Shown piece after piece: positions 27,012 to 34,939 of a DNA stretch of 64,000 bases. The stretch lies in the IMG/VR virus record IMGVR_UViG_3300007512_002515, positions 114,345 through 178,344 of that record; one strand, given 5' to 3'. This DNA comes from a virus. The stretch's first letter is position 1, and each line of letters opens with the position of its first letter. The notes under the pieces are model-generated. The model had not been told where the DNA came from. It did no database searches and worked only from the letters and a program-made list of their open reading frames with translations. Position numbers and translations under genes: made by a program.

Positions 27012-27996
27012 AGCTTTAGTTACTGGCTGTTGTGGTTTTATTGGTGGACATCTTACTAGAATGTTAGTGAAAGATGGGTGGAATGTTGTTGGCGTCGACG
27101 ATCTTTCAAATGGTGATCCAGACGTCCTTCATGATATTGATATTCGATGTGTCCCACCGGCACTTCTCCCTGCCTATAACGGCGCGGAAGATGTAGACAA
27201 GACACTTATTATTACTGGTGATTTTGCAAATGAACATATTCTCATGAGAGCCGACCGCGGCGATTTTGATGTTATTTTTCATCTTGCCGCGAATCCACGG
27301 GTAGAGTATTCTGTAAAGAACCCTGCATCGACAACTCATACAAACGTCCAGAAGACGATTGAGCTAATGACTGCGGCCGTTGGAAAGATTGATCGATTTG
27401 TATTTGCTTCTTCTTCCGCAGTGTATGGTAACGGGGTTTCATTACCAACCAAAGAGTCTGAGTCAACAAATCCTCAATCTCCATACGCTCTACAGAAACT
27501 TGTAGTTGAGCAATTCGGTGAAATGTACAGTGAACTCTATGGCTTAGATTTTGTTGCATTGAGGTTTTTCAATGTATACGGCCCCGGACAGCTTGGGAGT
27601 TCTCCGTATTCTACTGCAATCGCCGCGTGGTGTGATAAGCTGAAGGCTGGAAAGCCCCTCCGAAGTGACGGGGACGGGGAGCAAAGTAGAGATATGGTTT
27701 ATGTTGAGGATGTCTCCAGGGCCCTTATTACGTGTGCAGAACGAAACAGCTCCTTTGGATTTGAAGTATATAACGTAGGCGCAGGTCAATCATTGACAAA
27801 TAATCAAATTTTGAATGGCCTTCGTGAATATTTTCCATCAATGGAAATCACGCATGCGCCTGAACGAACAGGAGACGTCAAGCATACTTTGGCTAACGTT
27901 AATAAGATTGAAACTGAAGTTCTATTTTCGGCAAAAGTACATTTTTGGCGAGGCTTACGAGACACCCTTTTATGGTGGGAGCTAATTGATGAATAA
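27004..27996 (+). CDS. NDP-sugar epimerase (GalE-like)
   Basis: 330 aa, GGAGG site, 8-base overlap with the kinase. Extended short-chain dehydrogenase: NAD loop G-C-C-G-F-I-G-G-H (8-16), V-D-D-L-S-N-G-D, catalytic S-S-S-A-V-Y-G and Y-A-L-Q-K (YxxxK), then R-F-F-N-V-Y-G-P-G-Q, all as in UDP-glucose 4-epimerase and close relatives. It would supply UDP-galactose (or another epimer) to the mutase at 24072. The exact sugar cannot be read. Confidence 0.88.
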   Translation: MRKALVTGCCGFIGGHLTRMLVKDGWNVVGVDDLSNGDPDVLHDIDIRCVPPALLPAYNGAEDVDKTLIITGDFANEHILMRADRGDFDVIFHLAANPRVEYSVKNPASTTHTNVQKTIELMTAAVGKIDRFVFASSSAVYGNGVSLPTKESESTNPQSPYALQKLVVEQFGEMYSELYGLDFVALRFFNVYGPGQLGSSPYSTAIAAWCDKLKAGKPLRSDGDGEQSRDMVYVEDVSRALITCAERNSSFGFEVYNVGAGQSLTNNQILNGLREYFPSMEITHAPERTGDVKHTLANVNKIETEVLFSAKVHFWRGLRDTLLWWELIDE

Positions 27997-28426
27997 AAAC
28001 GCATGGATTGGGAAGTCAACAGTATCGGAAAAACCCTGGGGTATAGAGACTGCATGGGCTGCTCTTCCTACGATCGCTGGAAAGAAGCTGGAAATCATGG
28101 AAGGAAAATGTACGAGTCTTAAATTTCATAAACATAAGAATGAAGTCTTATTTGTCGCGATGGGGAGCGTAAATGTTATATTCGCCTCAGAGCGCCACTT
28201 TATAGACCCGGTCCAGTATCCGTCAGAGAGTAGAGATTTGGTCCCTGGCCAACTACTGAATGTACAAGCTGGATGTCCATATCGAATATATGCAAAGAAA
28301 AATTCGATTGTGTATGAAATTTCTGACGGAACTACCTCAGACCAACCCGTGCGCTTAGAAGATGAATATGGTAGGGAAATCGATGCGAATCTTACTGATT
28401 ATCAGTTTACTTATCCTAAGGAGTAG
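27989..28426 (+). CDS. Cupin, mannose-6-phosphate isomerase type II-like
   Basis: 145 aa from the ATG at 27989, overlapping the epimerase stop. The cupin of type II phosphomannose isomerases is evident: K-P-W-G-I-E start, then S-L-K-F-H-K-H-K-N-E (metal His/Glu), a G-S-V-N-V strand, L-V-P-G-Q turn, and the C-terminal R-L-E-D-E-Y-G-R motif. It may isomerise or epimerise a sugar or sugar phosphate. Its placement extends the sugar-nucleotide block. The real substrate is unknown. Confidence 0.78.
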   Translation: MNKNAWIGKSTVSEKPWGIETAWAALPTIAGKKLEIMEGKCTSLKFHKHKNEVLFVAMGSVNVIFASERHFIDPVQYPSESRDLVPGQLLNVQAGCPYRIYAKKNSIVYEISDGTTSDQPVRLEDEYGREIDANLTDYQFTYPKE

Positions 28427-28447
28427 TACTTATTTCACGGAGGAAAT

Positions 28448-29287
28448 ATGAGTTCTTTAGACCCAAATTCGGTTGACGTGGTGATTTATCACGCAGACTG
28501 CACTGATGGTTTCGGTGCTGCGTATTCTGCATGGAAGTTGCTAGGAAATCGAGCTGAGTTTCATGCTTGTAAGCATGGTAACCCACCACCAAAGGTGAAG
28601 GGTAAGAACGTCGTTATTTTAGATTTTTCTTTTAGCAATGAAGTTACAAAAAAGATGATTAAGTCCGCCAAGAACTTACTGGTTATTGATCATCACAAGT
28701 CTGCGATGGTTGAGTTGCATGATATAACCAACACACATTTCGATATGACGAAATCGGGTGCAATACTTTCTTGGGAGTTCTTTCACCCAGGGAAGGAACC
28801 ACCAAAATTTATAAGGTATATCCAGGATAGAGATTTGTGGAAGTGGGAACTCGAGTATTCTAAAGAGTTTAGCGCGGCCTTCGATATGGTACCTTTTGAT
28901 TTTGAAGAATTTGAAAAATTTGAGGACGATTCAGTATTTGATGATGCAAGAAAACGCGGATCTTATATTTTGGCTTACTCAAAGACTGTTATCAAGAAAG
29001 TTTGTGAGAAAGCTGTCCCTCGTAAATATGAGGGAAAAGACATACTTGTTGTCAACGCTTCTCACTGGATGTCTGAGATCGGCGCACGCCTTTCTCCTGA
29101 TTGTGACTTTGCATTGATCTGGTATTGGGACCACGAAGATAAGGTCACCAAAGTCAGCTTACGCGCTTTCCATGAAACTATAGATGTGTCCGAAATTGCT
29201 AAAAAGTTCGGTGGCGGAGGGCACAAAAAGGCCGCCGGATTTACACTACCAAAGGAAACTCATGTCGAGGAACTTTTTGACTCTTAA
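28448..29287 (+). CDS. DHH/DHHA1 phosphoesterase
   Basis: 279 aa, CGGAGGA site. DHH motifs: Y-H-A-D-C-T-D-G-F-G (motif I), V-I-L-D-F-S, V-I-D-H-H-K-S (DHH box), and the C-terminal DHHA1 G-G-G-G-H-K-K-A-A-G-F. These enzymes hydrolyse phosphodiester bonds in short oligonucleotides, cyclic dinucleotides or pAp. Which one applies is not decidable here. Degradation of signalling cyclic nucleotides would be relevant in a phage, but that is speculation. Confidence 0.82.
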   Translation: MSSLDPNSVDVVIYHADCTDGFGAAYSAWKLLGNRAEFHACKHGNPPPKVKGKNVVILDFSFSNEVTKKMIKSAKNLLVIDHHKSAMVELHDITNTHFDMTKSGAILSWEFFHPGKEPPKFIRYIQDRDLWKWELEYSKEFSAAFDMVPFDFEEFEKFEDDSVFDDARKRGSYILAYSKTVIKKVCEKAVPRKYEGKDILVVNASHWMSEIGARLSPDCDFALIWYWDHEDKVTKVSLRAFHETIDVSEIAKKFGGGGHKKAAGFTLPKETHVEELFDS

Positions 29288-29864
29288 TAATGACCCAAAG
29301 TATGACATCATATATCTTGACCCACCCTGGGATTATAAGGGCCAGCTTCAGCATTCCAAACCAGGAATGGGTGATACAGGCGGCGCTCGTAAGCATTATA
29401 GCACTCTCAAACTGAATGATCTTAAGAAGTTTCCACTTCAAAAGATTATTTCGGAAGACGGCCTTGTTTTTATGTGGGTAACGAATCCACATCTGGACCA
29501 GGGTATTGAGCTCTTAAAAAGCTGGGGGTTAAAGTATTCAACGGTTGGATTTGTCTGGAATAAGATGAGGGTTAATCCAGGCTTTTATACGATGAGTCAG
29601 TGCGAGCTGTGTATCATTGGAAAGAATGGGAAGATCCCTCGACCTCGGGGAGCCAGAAATGTTCGGCAATATCTTGAGCATATGCGAGAGCAGCACAGCA
29701 AGAAGCCAGATGAGGCCCGAGAAAGGATCGAGCAAATGTTTCCAGACCAGTCTAAGGCTGAATTATTTGCAAGGCATCAGCACCCTGGATGGGCTGCATG
29801 GGGCCATGAAGTAGAGGGCGGCTGTGTCCGTCTGGAGGAATATCTGCGTGAACTTGGATGGTAG
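29262..29864 (+). CDS. MT-A70-family adenine methyltransferase
   Basis: 200 aa from the ATG at 29262 (AAAGGA before it); the longer frame from 29184 lies inside the DHH gene. The catalytic motif I-I-Y-L-D-P-P-W (DPPW) is followed by G-A-R-K-H-Y-S-T-L, V-F-M-W-V-T-N-P-H and G-F-V-W-N-K-M, which define MT-A70-like N6-adenine methyltransferases. It probably methylates phage DNA, adding to the presumed cytosine modification. The C-terminal E-R-I-E-Q-M-F-P segment is also typical. Confidence 0.88.
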   Translation: MSRNFLTLNNDPKYDIIYLDPPWDYKGQLQHSKPGMGDTGGARKHYSTLKLNDLKKFPLQKIISEDGLVFMWVTNPHLDQGIELLKSWGLKYSTVGFVWNKMRVNPGFYTMSQCELCIIGKNGKIPRPRGARNVRQYLEHMREQHSKKPDEARERIEQMFPDQSKAELFARHQHPGWAAWGHEVEGGCVRLEEYLRELGW

Positions 29865-30273
29865 ACCAGCATGGGACGAAATCTGGATGGATTTTGCGCA
29901 ATCTATAGCTCGCAGGAGCTATGATCCGCGTCATCAAGTGGGAGCAGTCGTAGTAACTGAAAGAAACACACAGGTGTTAGCAGTCGGCTACAACGGCAAT
30001 TATTCTGGTGGCCCTAATGAGGTGGAGTCGACAATTCCAGGCGAGTCCGGGATGATCCATGCAGAAATTAACGCTCTATTGAAGTGTGACTATAATAACG
30101 TATCTAAAAAGACAATGTACGTCACACTCAGCCCGTGTAGGATGTGTGCAAAAGCAATGGTGAATGGTGGTATTAAAGAAGTTGTTTATGATGATGAATA
30201 CAGAGATACATCTGGCCTGGATCTTCTACGAACGGCGGGAGTTGAAGTAAGGCGCCATTCAACCAAGAAATAG
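29848..30273 (+). CDS. Deoxycytidylate deaminase
   Basis: 141 aa from a GTG at 29848, chosen because GGAGG lies 9 bases before it; an in-frame GTG at 29824 is also possible. Zinc motif H-A-E-I-N-A-L and S-P-C-R-M-C-A-K, with an N-terminal R-R-S-Y-D-P-R-H-Q-V-G-A-V-V-V typical of dCMP deaminases (ComEB/T4 Cd type). It converts dCMP to dUMP, the ThyX substrate, and so sits at the branch between thymidylate and hydroxymethylcytosine. It overlaps the methylase gene by 17 bases. Confidence 0.88.
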   Translation: MNLDGRPAWDEIWMDFAQSIARRSYDPRHQVGAVVVTERNTQVLAVGYNGNYSGGPNEVESTIPGESGMIHAEINALLKCDYNNVSKKTMYVTLSPCRMCAKAMVNGGIKEVVYDDEYRDTSGLDLLRTAGVEVRRHSTKK

Positions 30274-30285
30274 TAGTTGCAGGGG

Positions 30286-30295
30286 TATATTTAGT
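30286..30295 (+). promoter_or_regulatory. TATATTTAGT motif (possible late promoter element)
   Basis: Lies 30 bases before the first gene of the probable virion block. It is a variant of the TATATTTAAGA word at 16278, 34907 and 56569. Confidence 0.35.
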
Positions 30296-30324
30296 CTTGT
30301 GATTTGTTTGATGGAGAACTGTGC

Positions 30325-31908
30325 ATGTCAAAAGGATTAGTAGAAAGTCTTGCTGAAGCTTCAATTTTAGCTGTTTACCGGGCTCATCATGACGAATTAA
30401 GTTATATTGCTTTACGAGAGGGCATTACTACTGGAATTCTTTTAAAAGAAGAATATTCGTCTGAAGATGCTAACAAGCTAGCGGACATTTCGAAAGAAAT
30501 GGAAGCAACAATTGATATGCTCGAAAAAGCCGGTGTTGCCGCAGCTGGTGATAGCAATGAAGCGGTAAAGGGCTGGAACAACGTTACAAAAGCGTTGAGG
30601 GGTGCGTTGTCAACAGTCAATCCAGCAGAGATTATCAATTTAATAAACGATCCAGACCCTAAAGCACTCCAGAAAAAAGCGACTGAACTTACCAAGGTGC
30701 TACAAAAAGTGCTTGGAGAGATAGCTGCGATTGTTGAGACAGTTGAGTCATTTAAGAAGAACTTTGGCAATGTCAAAATTCCAGACGGAGTTGATCCTGA
30801 AGGTGCCATGACGTTGCTACAACTATCTAATGCTTCATCAGGAAAAGGGGACGAACAACCTACCAAGCCGGCTTCCACCACCGAATCTTACATGTTGGCT
30901 GACCATTTATTACTTGAAGCTCCGCCACCCACCGAAGATCAAGAGCAGCCTGAGCAAGAGGGTCAACCAGCACCAGAACAGCAGGAAGCGGCAACAGGCT
31001 GGTTCCCAGATGCTGACAAGCTCAAGCAGGCAATAGAAAAAGCGTATAAAGAACCTTCCTGGTTTAAGCAAAAGTGGGCAGATGGCACCCAGGCAGCAGA
31101 GAAAGCCGTTGCTGATGAAGAAGGCGGCGGCGGATTTATGAAGAAAGCGCTTGGATTCGTGAAGGGCCTCTTCGGGGGTGGAGGAGAAACAAAGATCGTT
31201 TCTGGAGAACTTCTTGGTTCTGCAATTCTGAACACACCATATGATGCCTTTATGAAGATAGACCTCTCGGCATTAAAAGGCGATCTGGCTGATACAACTA
31301 CGGGAACAGCGGATAATACCACCCAAGCATTAGAGACGGCTGTGGAAGAGGATCCCGCACAGCCAACAGATGGGGATGAGCCGCCACCCCCCACGGAAGA
31401 AGAATCAATTGAGTCACAGAAAGCTGCCGAGACTGCCGCGAAAGAAGTCGCCGTAGCAGCCGCAAAATTAAATGACCCTCCAGGTGTCGCAGCCGGAAAA
31501 GCGATTGAGGGCTGGCGTGACGCTTTACCCCCTTCCACACAAAAATGGATCCAAGCCGCAGGTCGTTACGATGATCTAAAGGGGGGAATCGAGACAGTGT
31601 TTGCTGATCAAGCAAAGACGATGTCGGCAGCTGTTGAAACCGCAATATCAACATGGCATGAGAAAAATGCAGATGCAATTGCAAAATCAAAGCGTTTTTC
31701 TAAGAAAAGTCAAGCGGCCTTACAAAAGATGATTCCTGATATGGTCGCTTCAATTATGCAAAAAAAGCACGAGTCTACGGGACGATTTACCTACGGTACA
31801 GTTCAACGCGCAGTTTATCGTTACTGTGACAACTATTATTTTAATAATGACGTGCTAATAGAGTCCAGTAGATGGGGCAGACTAGCCGGCTTAGGAGAGG
31901 ACCGATGA
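30325..31908 (+). CDS. Large acidic helical protein, probable virion protein
   Basis: 527 aa from the ATG at 30325 (GGAG before it). It is rich in Ala/Glu/Pro with low-complexity acidic runs (E-A-P-P-P-T-E-D-Q near residue 195, D-E-P-P-P-P-T-E-E-E near 350) between helical segments. A tag-like L-A-D-H-L-L-L-E-A segment precedes the first acidic run. The C-terminus R-W-G-R-L-A-G-L resembles the R-W-R-K-L-A-G-L end of the 396-aa protein at 34940, pointing to a shared role. It could be a prohead core/scaffold-like or packaged protein. No family is known to me. Confidence 0.6.
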   Translation: MSKGLVESLAEASILAVYRAHHDELSYIALREGITTGILLKEEYSSEDANKLADISKEMEATIDMLEKAGVAAAGDSNEAVKGWNNVTKALRGALSTVNPAEIINLINDPDPKALQKKATELTKVLQKVLGEIAAIVETVESFKKNFGNVKIPDGVDPEGAMTLLQLSNASSGKGDEQPTKPASTTESYMLADHLLLEAPPPTEDQEQPEQEGQPAPEQQEAATGWFPDADKLKQAIEKAYKEPSWFKQKWADGTQAAEKAVADEEGGGGFMKKALGFVKGLFGGGGETKIVSGELLGSAILNTPYDAFMKIDLSALKGDLADTTTGTADNTTQALETAVEEDPAQPTDGDEPPPPTEEESIESQKAAETAAKEVAVAAAKLNDPPGVAAGKAIEGWRDALPPSTQKWIQAAGRYDDLKGGIETVFADQAKTMSAAVETAISTWHEKNADAIAKSKRFSKKSQAALQKMIPDMVASIMQKKHESTGRFTYGTVQRAVYRYCDNYYFNNDVLIESSRWGRLAGLGEDR

Positions 31909-32324
31909 CAAGAGCAGATTCAAAATTTCTCTTGGAGGTACTTAGATTTGAGTATTCTCAACGATTGTCTTTCATGCTTCACGAAGCAGAAGTTTTTGAT
32001 GCGCATGGCAATATTGTTATTAAGCCTGATTTGAAGGTTCGTCACAAAGCGTCAGGATACGAGTACACAGTGGACAGAGTGGAGGGAGACTCTCCAGGGA
32101 ATATTCAAATTATTTTACGCGACCCGGAAGAACCCCGTTTTGAAGCTCCGCCACCCAGTGAAGAAGTTTTGGATGAGGTCCCCGCGGTGCTAGCTGAAGA
32201 TGATTTACCGGTTATGTCTGTTGGGAATGTAGACATAATCTCTAAACTCGATGATGAGGATCCAGAAGAAGAGTTCTTTATTGTTGATGAAAAAGATTTT
32301 AAAGACGAATACGAGGTAAAGTGA
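31905..32324 (+). CDS. Acidic protein of unknown function
   Basis: 139 aa, ATG in an ATGA overlap with the preceding stop, AGGAG site. The N-terminal helix L-L-E-V-L-R-F-E-Y-S-Q-R-L-S-F-M-L-H-E-A is followed by a small beta domain (L-K-V-R-H-K-A-S-G-Y-E-Y-T-V-D) and an acidic tail with E-A-P-P-P-S-E-E. The helix plus L-H-E fits the loose tag pattern. It belongs to the virion-like block. Confidence 0.6.
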   Translation: MTRADSKFLLEVLRFEYSQRLSFMLHEAEVFDAHGNIVIKPDLKVRHKASGYEYTVDRVEGDSPGNIQIILRDPEEPRFEAPPPSEEVLDEVPAVLAEDDLPVMSVGNVDIISKLDDEDPEEEFFIVDEKDFKDEYEVK

Positions 32325-32325
32325 C

Positions 32326-33033
32326 ATGTCGATCAATGATAGAGAATTAGAGAAAGTAATTCGAGAGACGCTTGGATTGAAAGATACTAAGAAAACCCTG
32401 AAAGAAGCTTACGTTCTTGAAGCAGAGAAATATAATCTTACGACTGACTTGCTAAGTCAAAAAACAAACACTGCGCACCAAGAATTATTGGATGGGTATG
32501 TAGAGACATCTAACCATATTTCTGCGAAGCTTGATACCGTTGATAAGTCAGTCGCTAATTCTAATGATTCAGCGTTTCGATCTCTTAAGTGCGAGGAAGT
32601 GTATAATTTAAACGCTTCATTTCTTCATGCGTATTATTTTGATAATATAGCTGATCCTACATCAAAAATCACAATGGATTCATTAGCCTATATGAGGTTG
32701 TCTCGCGATTTTGGTACATTTGATAATTGGCAACAAGACTTTGTTGCATGTGCAATGTCTTCTCGTGAGGGATGGGCAATCACTGTTTACAATTGTTTCT
32801 TAGACCGCTTTATGAATATCGTTGTAGATCTGCATAGTATTCATGTTCCAATGAATTGTTACCCAGTAATTGTTGTTGACATGTGGGAACATGCTTATTA
32901 TCGTGATTACCTGAACGATAAGAAAAAGTATGTTTTTGCTATGATGAAAGAATTAAATTGGGATGTTGTAGAGGCTCGAGTAAAGCGCGCAGATAAATTA
33001 TCAAAATTATTTTCAAAACCCCTCGAGGTATGA
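32326..33033 (+). CDS. Tagged Fe/Mn superoxide dismutase
   Basis: 235 aa. A tag-like start, M-S-I-N-D-R-E-L-E-K-V-I-R-E-T-L, precedes an Fe/Mn-SOD fold. All four metal ligands can be placed: His51 (A-H-Q-E-L-L-D-G-Y), His101 (S-F-L-H-A-Y-Y-F-D-N), and Asp185 and His189 in D-M-W-E-H-A-Y-Y, the SOD signature. F-G-T-F-D-N-W (129-135) is also typical. It would convert superoxide to peroxide and oxygen, perhaps inside the virion or just after DNA entry. Sequence between the ligands diverges from cellular SODs, so activity is likely but unproven. It sits among acidic virion-type genes. Confidence 0.85.
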   Translation: MSINDRELEKVIRETLGLKDTKKTLKEAYVLEAEKYNLTTDLLSQKTNTAHQELLDGYVETSNHISAKLDTVDKSVANSNDSAFRSLKCEEVYNLNASFLHAYYFDNIADPTSKITMDSLAYMRLSRDFGTFDNWQQDFVACAMSSREGWAITVYNCFLDRFMNIVVDLHSIHVPMNCYPVIVVDMWEHAYYRDYLNDKKKYVFAMMKELNWDVVEARVKRADKLSKLFSKPLEV

Positions 33034-33034
33034 C

Positions 33035-33721
33035 ATGAAAATGAAAAAAGCAGACATTAGAAATTTTTTCGAGAGAGCATACACCCATGTCTTGAGAGAG
33101 CAAGACGAAGACCCATTCGCAACTGATGACGAGGGTGGCGACGACGCCGGTGGCGAAGAGGGTGGCGATGACCCATTTGCAGACGACGCCGGTGGCGATG
33201 AGGGCGGTGGCGAAGAAGGTGGTGATGAAGAAGGCGGCGAGGGTGAAGAGGAAGAGGAAGAAGAGCCCGAAGTTGAAGTAGACGAGGAAGATGAAGTTAG
33301 ATTCGGTAAATCCTTGGATGACCAATTACAAGCAATTTTTATCGATATAGAATCCGACGCACTTAAGTCCGCAGCCATCCAGGCAGAGGGCTACTCTTTG
33401 TCTCGGTTGTTTCTGCGAGAGCAAGAAGAAGCTCCTGACGCCCCGGCGATTGATATAGACAAATTTGCAGCAGAAACAGCTCGGCTTATTAAGAATTTTG
33501 ACGCATTTTTTGACATTGAAGAGCAATTACAGGCAAAAGCAATGAGCTTTTTATTAGACAAGTATGGAGAAGAAGTTGCAGACGAGTTTGCTGAGCTTTT
33601 AACAGTACGTCACGGAATTAAAACAAACGAAGAGCAGCGTGCAGAAAGAGAAGACCTTGATATGGAACAGCCGATTGCGGTAGGCGCATCTGGCGGCGGT
33701 GGTGGTGGTGGAGCTGTATGA
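33035..33721 (+). CDS. Tagged acidic protein with Gly/Asp/Glu repeats
   Basis: 228 aa. The start has a tag-like helix, A-D-I-R-N-F-F-E-R-A-Y-T-H-V-L-R-E-Q, ending L-R-E. Residues ~25-85 are imperfect repeats of G-G-D-D-A-G-G-E-E and poly-Glu. A second helical domain holds L-S-R-L-F-L-R-E-Q-E-E, another (L/I)-x-E site, and the C-terminus is poly-Gly. It looks like a prohead core or DNA-compacting acidic protein with internal cleavage sites. No homolog is recognised. Confidence 0.65.
   Translation: MKMKKADIRNFFERAYTHVLREQDEDPFATDDEGGDDAGGEEGGDDPFADDAGGDEGGGEEGGDEEGGEGEEEEEEEPEVEVDEEDEVRFGKSLDDQLQAIFIDIESDALKSAAIQAEGYSLSRLFLREQEEAPDAPAIDIDKFAAETARLIKNFDAFFDIEEQLQAKAMSFLLDKYGEEVADEFAELLTVRHGIKTNEEQRAEREDLDMEQPIAVGASGGGGGGGAV
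33110..33265. repeat. Low-complexity coding repeat (Gly/Asp/Glu)
   Basis: Imperfect GGTGGCGA/GACGACGCC-type repeats inside the acidic gene. They encode D-P-F-A...G-G-D-D-A-G-G-E-E twice, then a poly-Glu run. Slippage between copies probably generated them. Confidence 0.7.
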
Positions 33722-33996
33722 GCGACCTGATTCGTAAGAAGTCCGTTCACTTTAATCTTCTTCGGGAGACCCATGCAGAATTTCGAGTGCTCGCGTTTAG
33801 GAAAAAGTTGTCTATGCAAGAGATCGTGGAGGGGTTAATTTCAAGATTAGCCAATGGAAACCCATCGTTAGTGAAGATTGTTGATAAGATAGCAGAGGAA
33901 AAGCAGAGCAAAGAATTGAGGAAGGTTATTGGAACCGATGCAGAGAGTGTGTTTGATGCGATAGAGCAACATGACGCACTCCGGGGGAAAAATTAA
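33718..33996 (+). CDS. Small ribbon-helix-helix-like protein
   Basis: 92 aa, ATGA overlap. The first ~50 residues (K-S-V-H-F-N-L-L-R-E-T-H-A-E-F-R-V-L-A-F-R-K-K, written as pattern: strand, helix, turn, helix S-M-Q-E-I-V-E-G-L-I) fit an Arc/MetJ-type ribbon-helix-helix DNA-binding fold. The rest is a charged helix. A regulatory role is possible. Its place among virion genes is unexplained. Confidence 0.55.
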   Translation: MSDLIRKKSVHFNLLRETHAEFRVLAFRKKLSMQEIVEGLISRLANGNPSLVKIVDKIAEEKQSKELRKVIGTDAESVFDAIEQHDALRGKN

Positions 33997-34277
33997 TGTT
34001 TTGGCTTTTTAAAAGTCGCCGCGCCGAAGATGAAAAGCGGATTAAAGAGCTAGAACGAAAAGTGTATGTTATGCAACAAACTATGGAGATGGTAAAGATG
34101 AGTCTCCATAATTTGCAAAGCGCATTACTTGCGATATCTAAAACACAAGATACCATTGGACAAGACGTGTGTAACATTGGCGAAGTTATAGAAAATATCG
34201 TAAATGTCTTTGAGCTCGAGCCAAACCCACATTTAACGTTAGTACGCTTGAGTCCAGATGAGGATTTACCAAATTAA
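33996..34277 (+). CDS. Small coiled-coil protein
   Basis: 93 aa, start overlaps the preceding stop by 1 base. A basic/aromatic start (M-F-W-L-F-K-S-R-R) and long amphipathic helices with heptad spacing suggest an oligomeric coiled coil. No family is recognised. Confidence 0.6.
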   Translation: MFWLFKSRRAEDEKRIKELERKVYVMQQTMEMVKMSLHNLQSALLAISKTQDTIGQDVCNIGEVIENIVNVFELEPNPHLTLVRLSPDEDLPN

Positions 34278-34289
34278 AAGGAGCATAAA

Positions 34290-34505
34290 ATGAGTGAAGA
34301 AGTTGAAGTTCAGAGAACAGGTGTGATTGATAGAGTAGTTGCAAAGGCTATTTCTAGAAAGTTTTTGGTGTTTTTAACAGCCACGGGATTACTTGCCTGG
34401 TCAGATTTAGATAGCCAGACATGGGGAATGATTGCAATGATTTATATCGGAAGTCAAGCAGTCATTGACGCCGCCCTAGCATGGAAACACGGAACACTAC
34501 GATAA
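34290..34505 (+). CDS. Two-helix membrane protein (holin-like)
   Basis: 71 aa, AAAGGAG site. Two hydrophobic segments (about residues 26-40 and 48-65) with a short polar turn, and charged ends ending W-K-H-G-T-L-R. Size and topology suit a class II-type holin or a small tail/membrane protein. The next gene has i-spanin-like architecture, so a lysis cassette is possible, but the endolysin is 23 kb away. Confidence 0.5.
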   Translation: MSEEVEVQRTGVIDRVVAKAISRKFLVFLTATGLLAWSDLDSQTWGMIAMIYIGSQAVIDAALAWKHGTLR

Positions 34506-34506
34506 T

Positions 34507-34887
34507 ATGTTGATTTGGCTGAAGATTAAGACTGCTATTTGTAGCTGGTGCAAGAAGTACTGGCAAATTTTAGTTGGTTTTTTTGGAGCAATAATCGCTG
34601 TCTTTGCTTTTAGCGGCGGTAATAGGGGAGCTCGAAAAATTTTAGATGCCAAGAATGAGTTACAAAGAAAAGAAGAAGAGCTTGATCGTATTCTTCGAGA
34701 AGAGGAAGACGCGGCCATAAAAGAAAATATTGAGAGGTATTTCAAGGCAGAAGATCAGGCCAAGAGCAATTTATTAGGTAAGCTTAAGGATCTAGACGAT
34801 CAGCAGCGCAATCGAGTTAAAGAGCTTTTAGAGTCCGATAATCCAGAAGCTGAGATAGCAGCGGGTCTTCGAAAGTTTTTGGATTAG
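34507..34887 (+). CDS. Membrane-anchored coiled-coil protein (i-spanin-like)
   Basis: 126 aa, directly after the holin-like gene. One N-terminal membrane segment (about residues 20-38, W-Q-I-L-V-G-F-F-G-A-I-I-A-V-F-A-F) is followed by a long charged coiled coil. This matches the layout of inner-membrane spanins (Rz). Sequence identity to a known spanin is not apparent. Confidence 0.5.
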   Translation: MLIWLKIKTAICSWCKKYWQILVGFFGAIIAVFAFSGGNRGARKILDAKNELQRKEEELDRILREEEDAAIKENIERYFKAEDQAKSNLLGKLKDLDDQQRNRVKELLESDNPEAEIAAGLRKFLD

Positions 34888-34906
34888 ATAGTTTGTGGCT
34901 TTATGC

Positions 34907-34917
34907 CATATTTAAGA
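34907..34917 (+). promoter_or_regulatory. CATATTTAAGA motif (possible late promoter element)
   Basis: In the 52-base gap before the ParB-like gene, 22 bases from the ATG. It shares ATATTTAAGA with 16278 and 56569. TATAAT also lies directly before the ATG (34934-34939), too close to act as a -10 for a leadered message. Confidence 0.35.
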
Positions 34918-34939
34918 TGTAGATTTTTGGAGTTATAAT

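Noticed and set aside
30963-31538. 191-aa minus-strand open frame
   Set aside because: Antisense of the Ala/Glu/Pro-rich 527-aa gene; low complexity and no start signal. The + strand gene is in a coupled operon.
33013-33378. Long minus-strand frame rich in Ser and Pro opposite the acidic gene at 33035
   Set aside because: It is the antisense shadow of Gly/Asp/Glu repeats; it has no ribosome binding site and a composition forced by the + strand codons.
34934-34939. TATAAT directly before the ATG of the 34940 gene (also at 16314)
   Set aside because: As a -10 box it would place the transcription start inside the gene. Both are likely AT-rich leader sequence.
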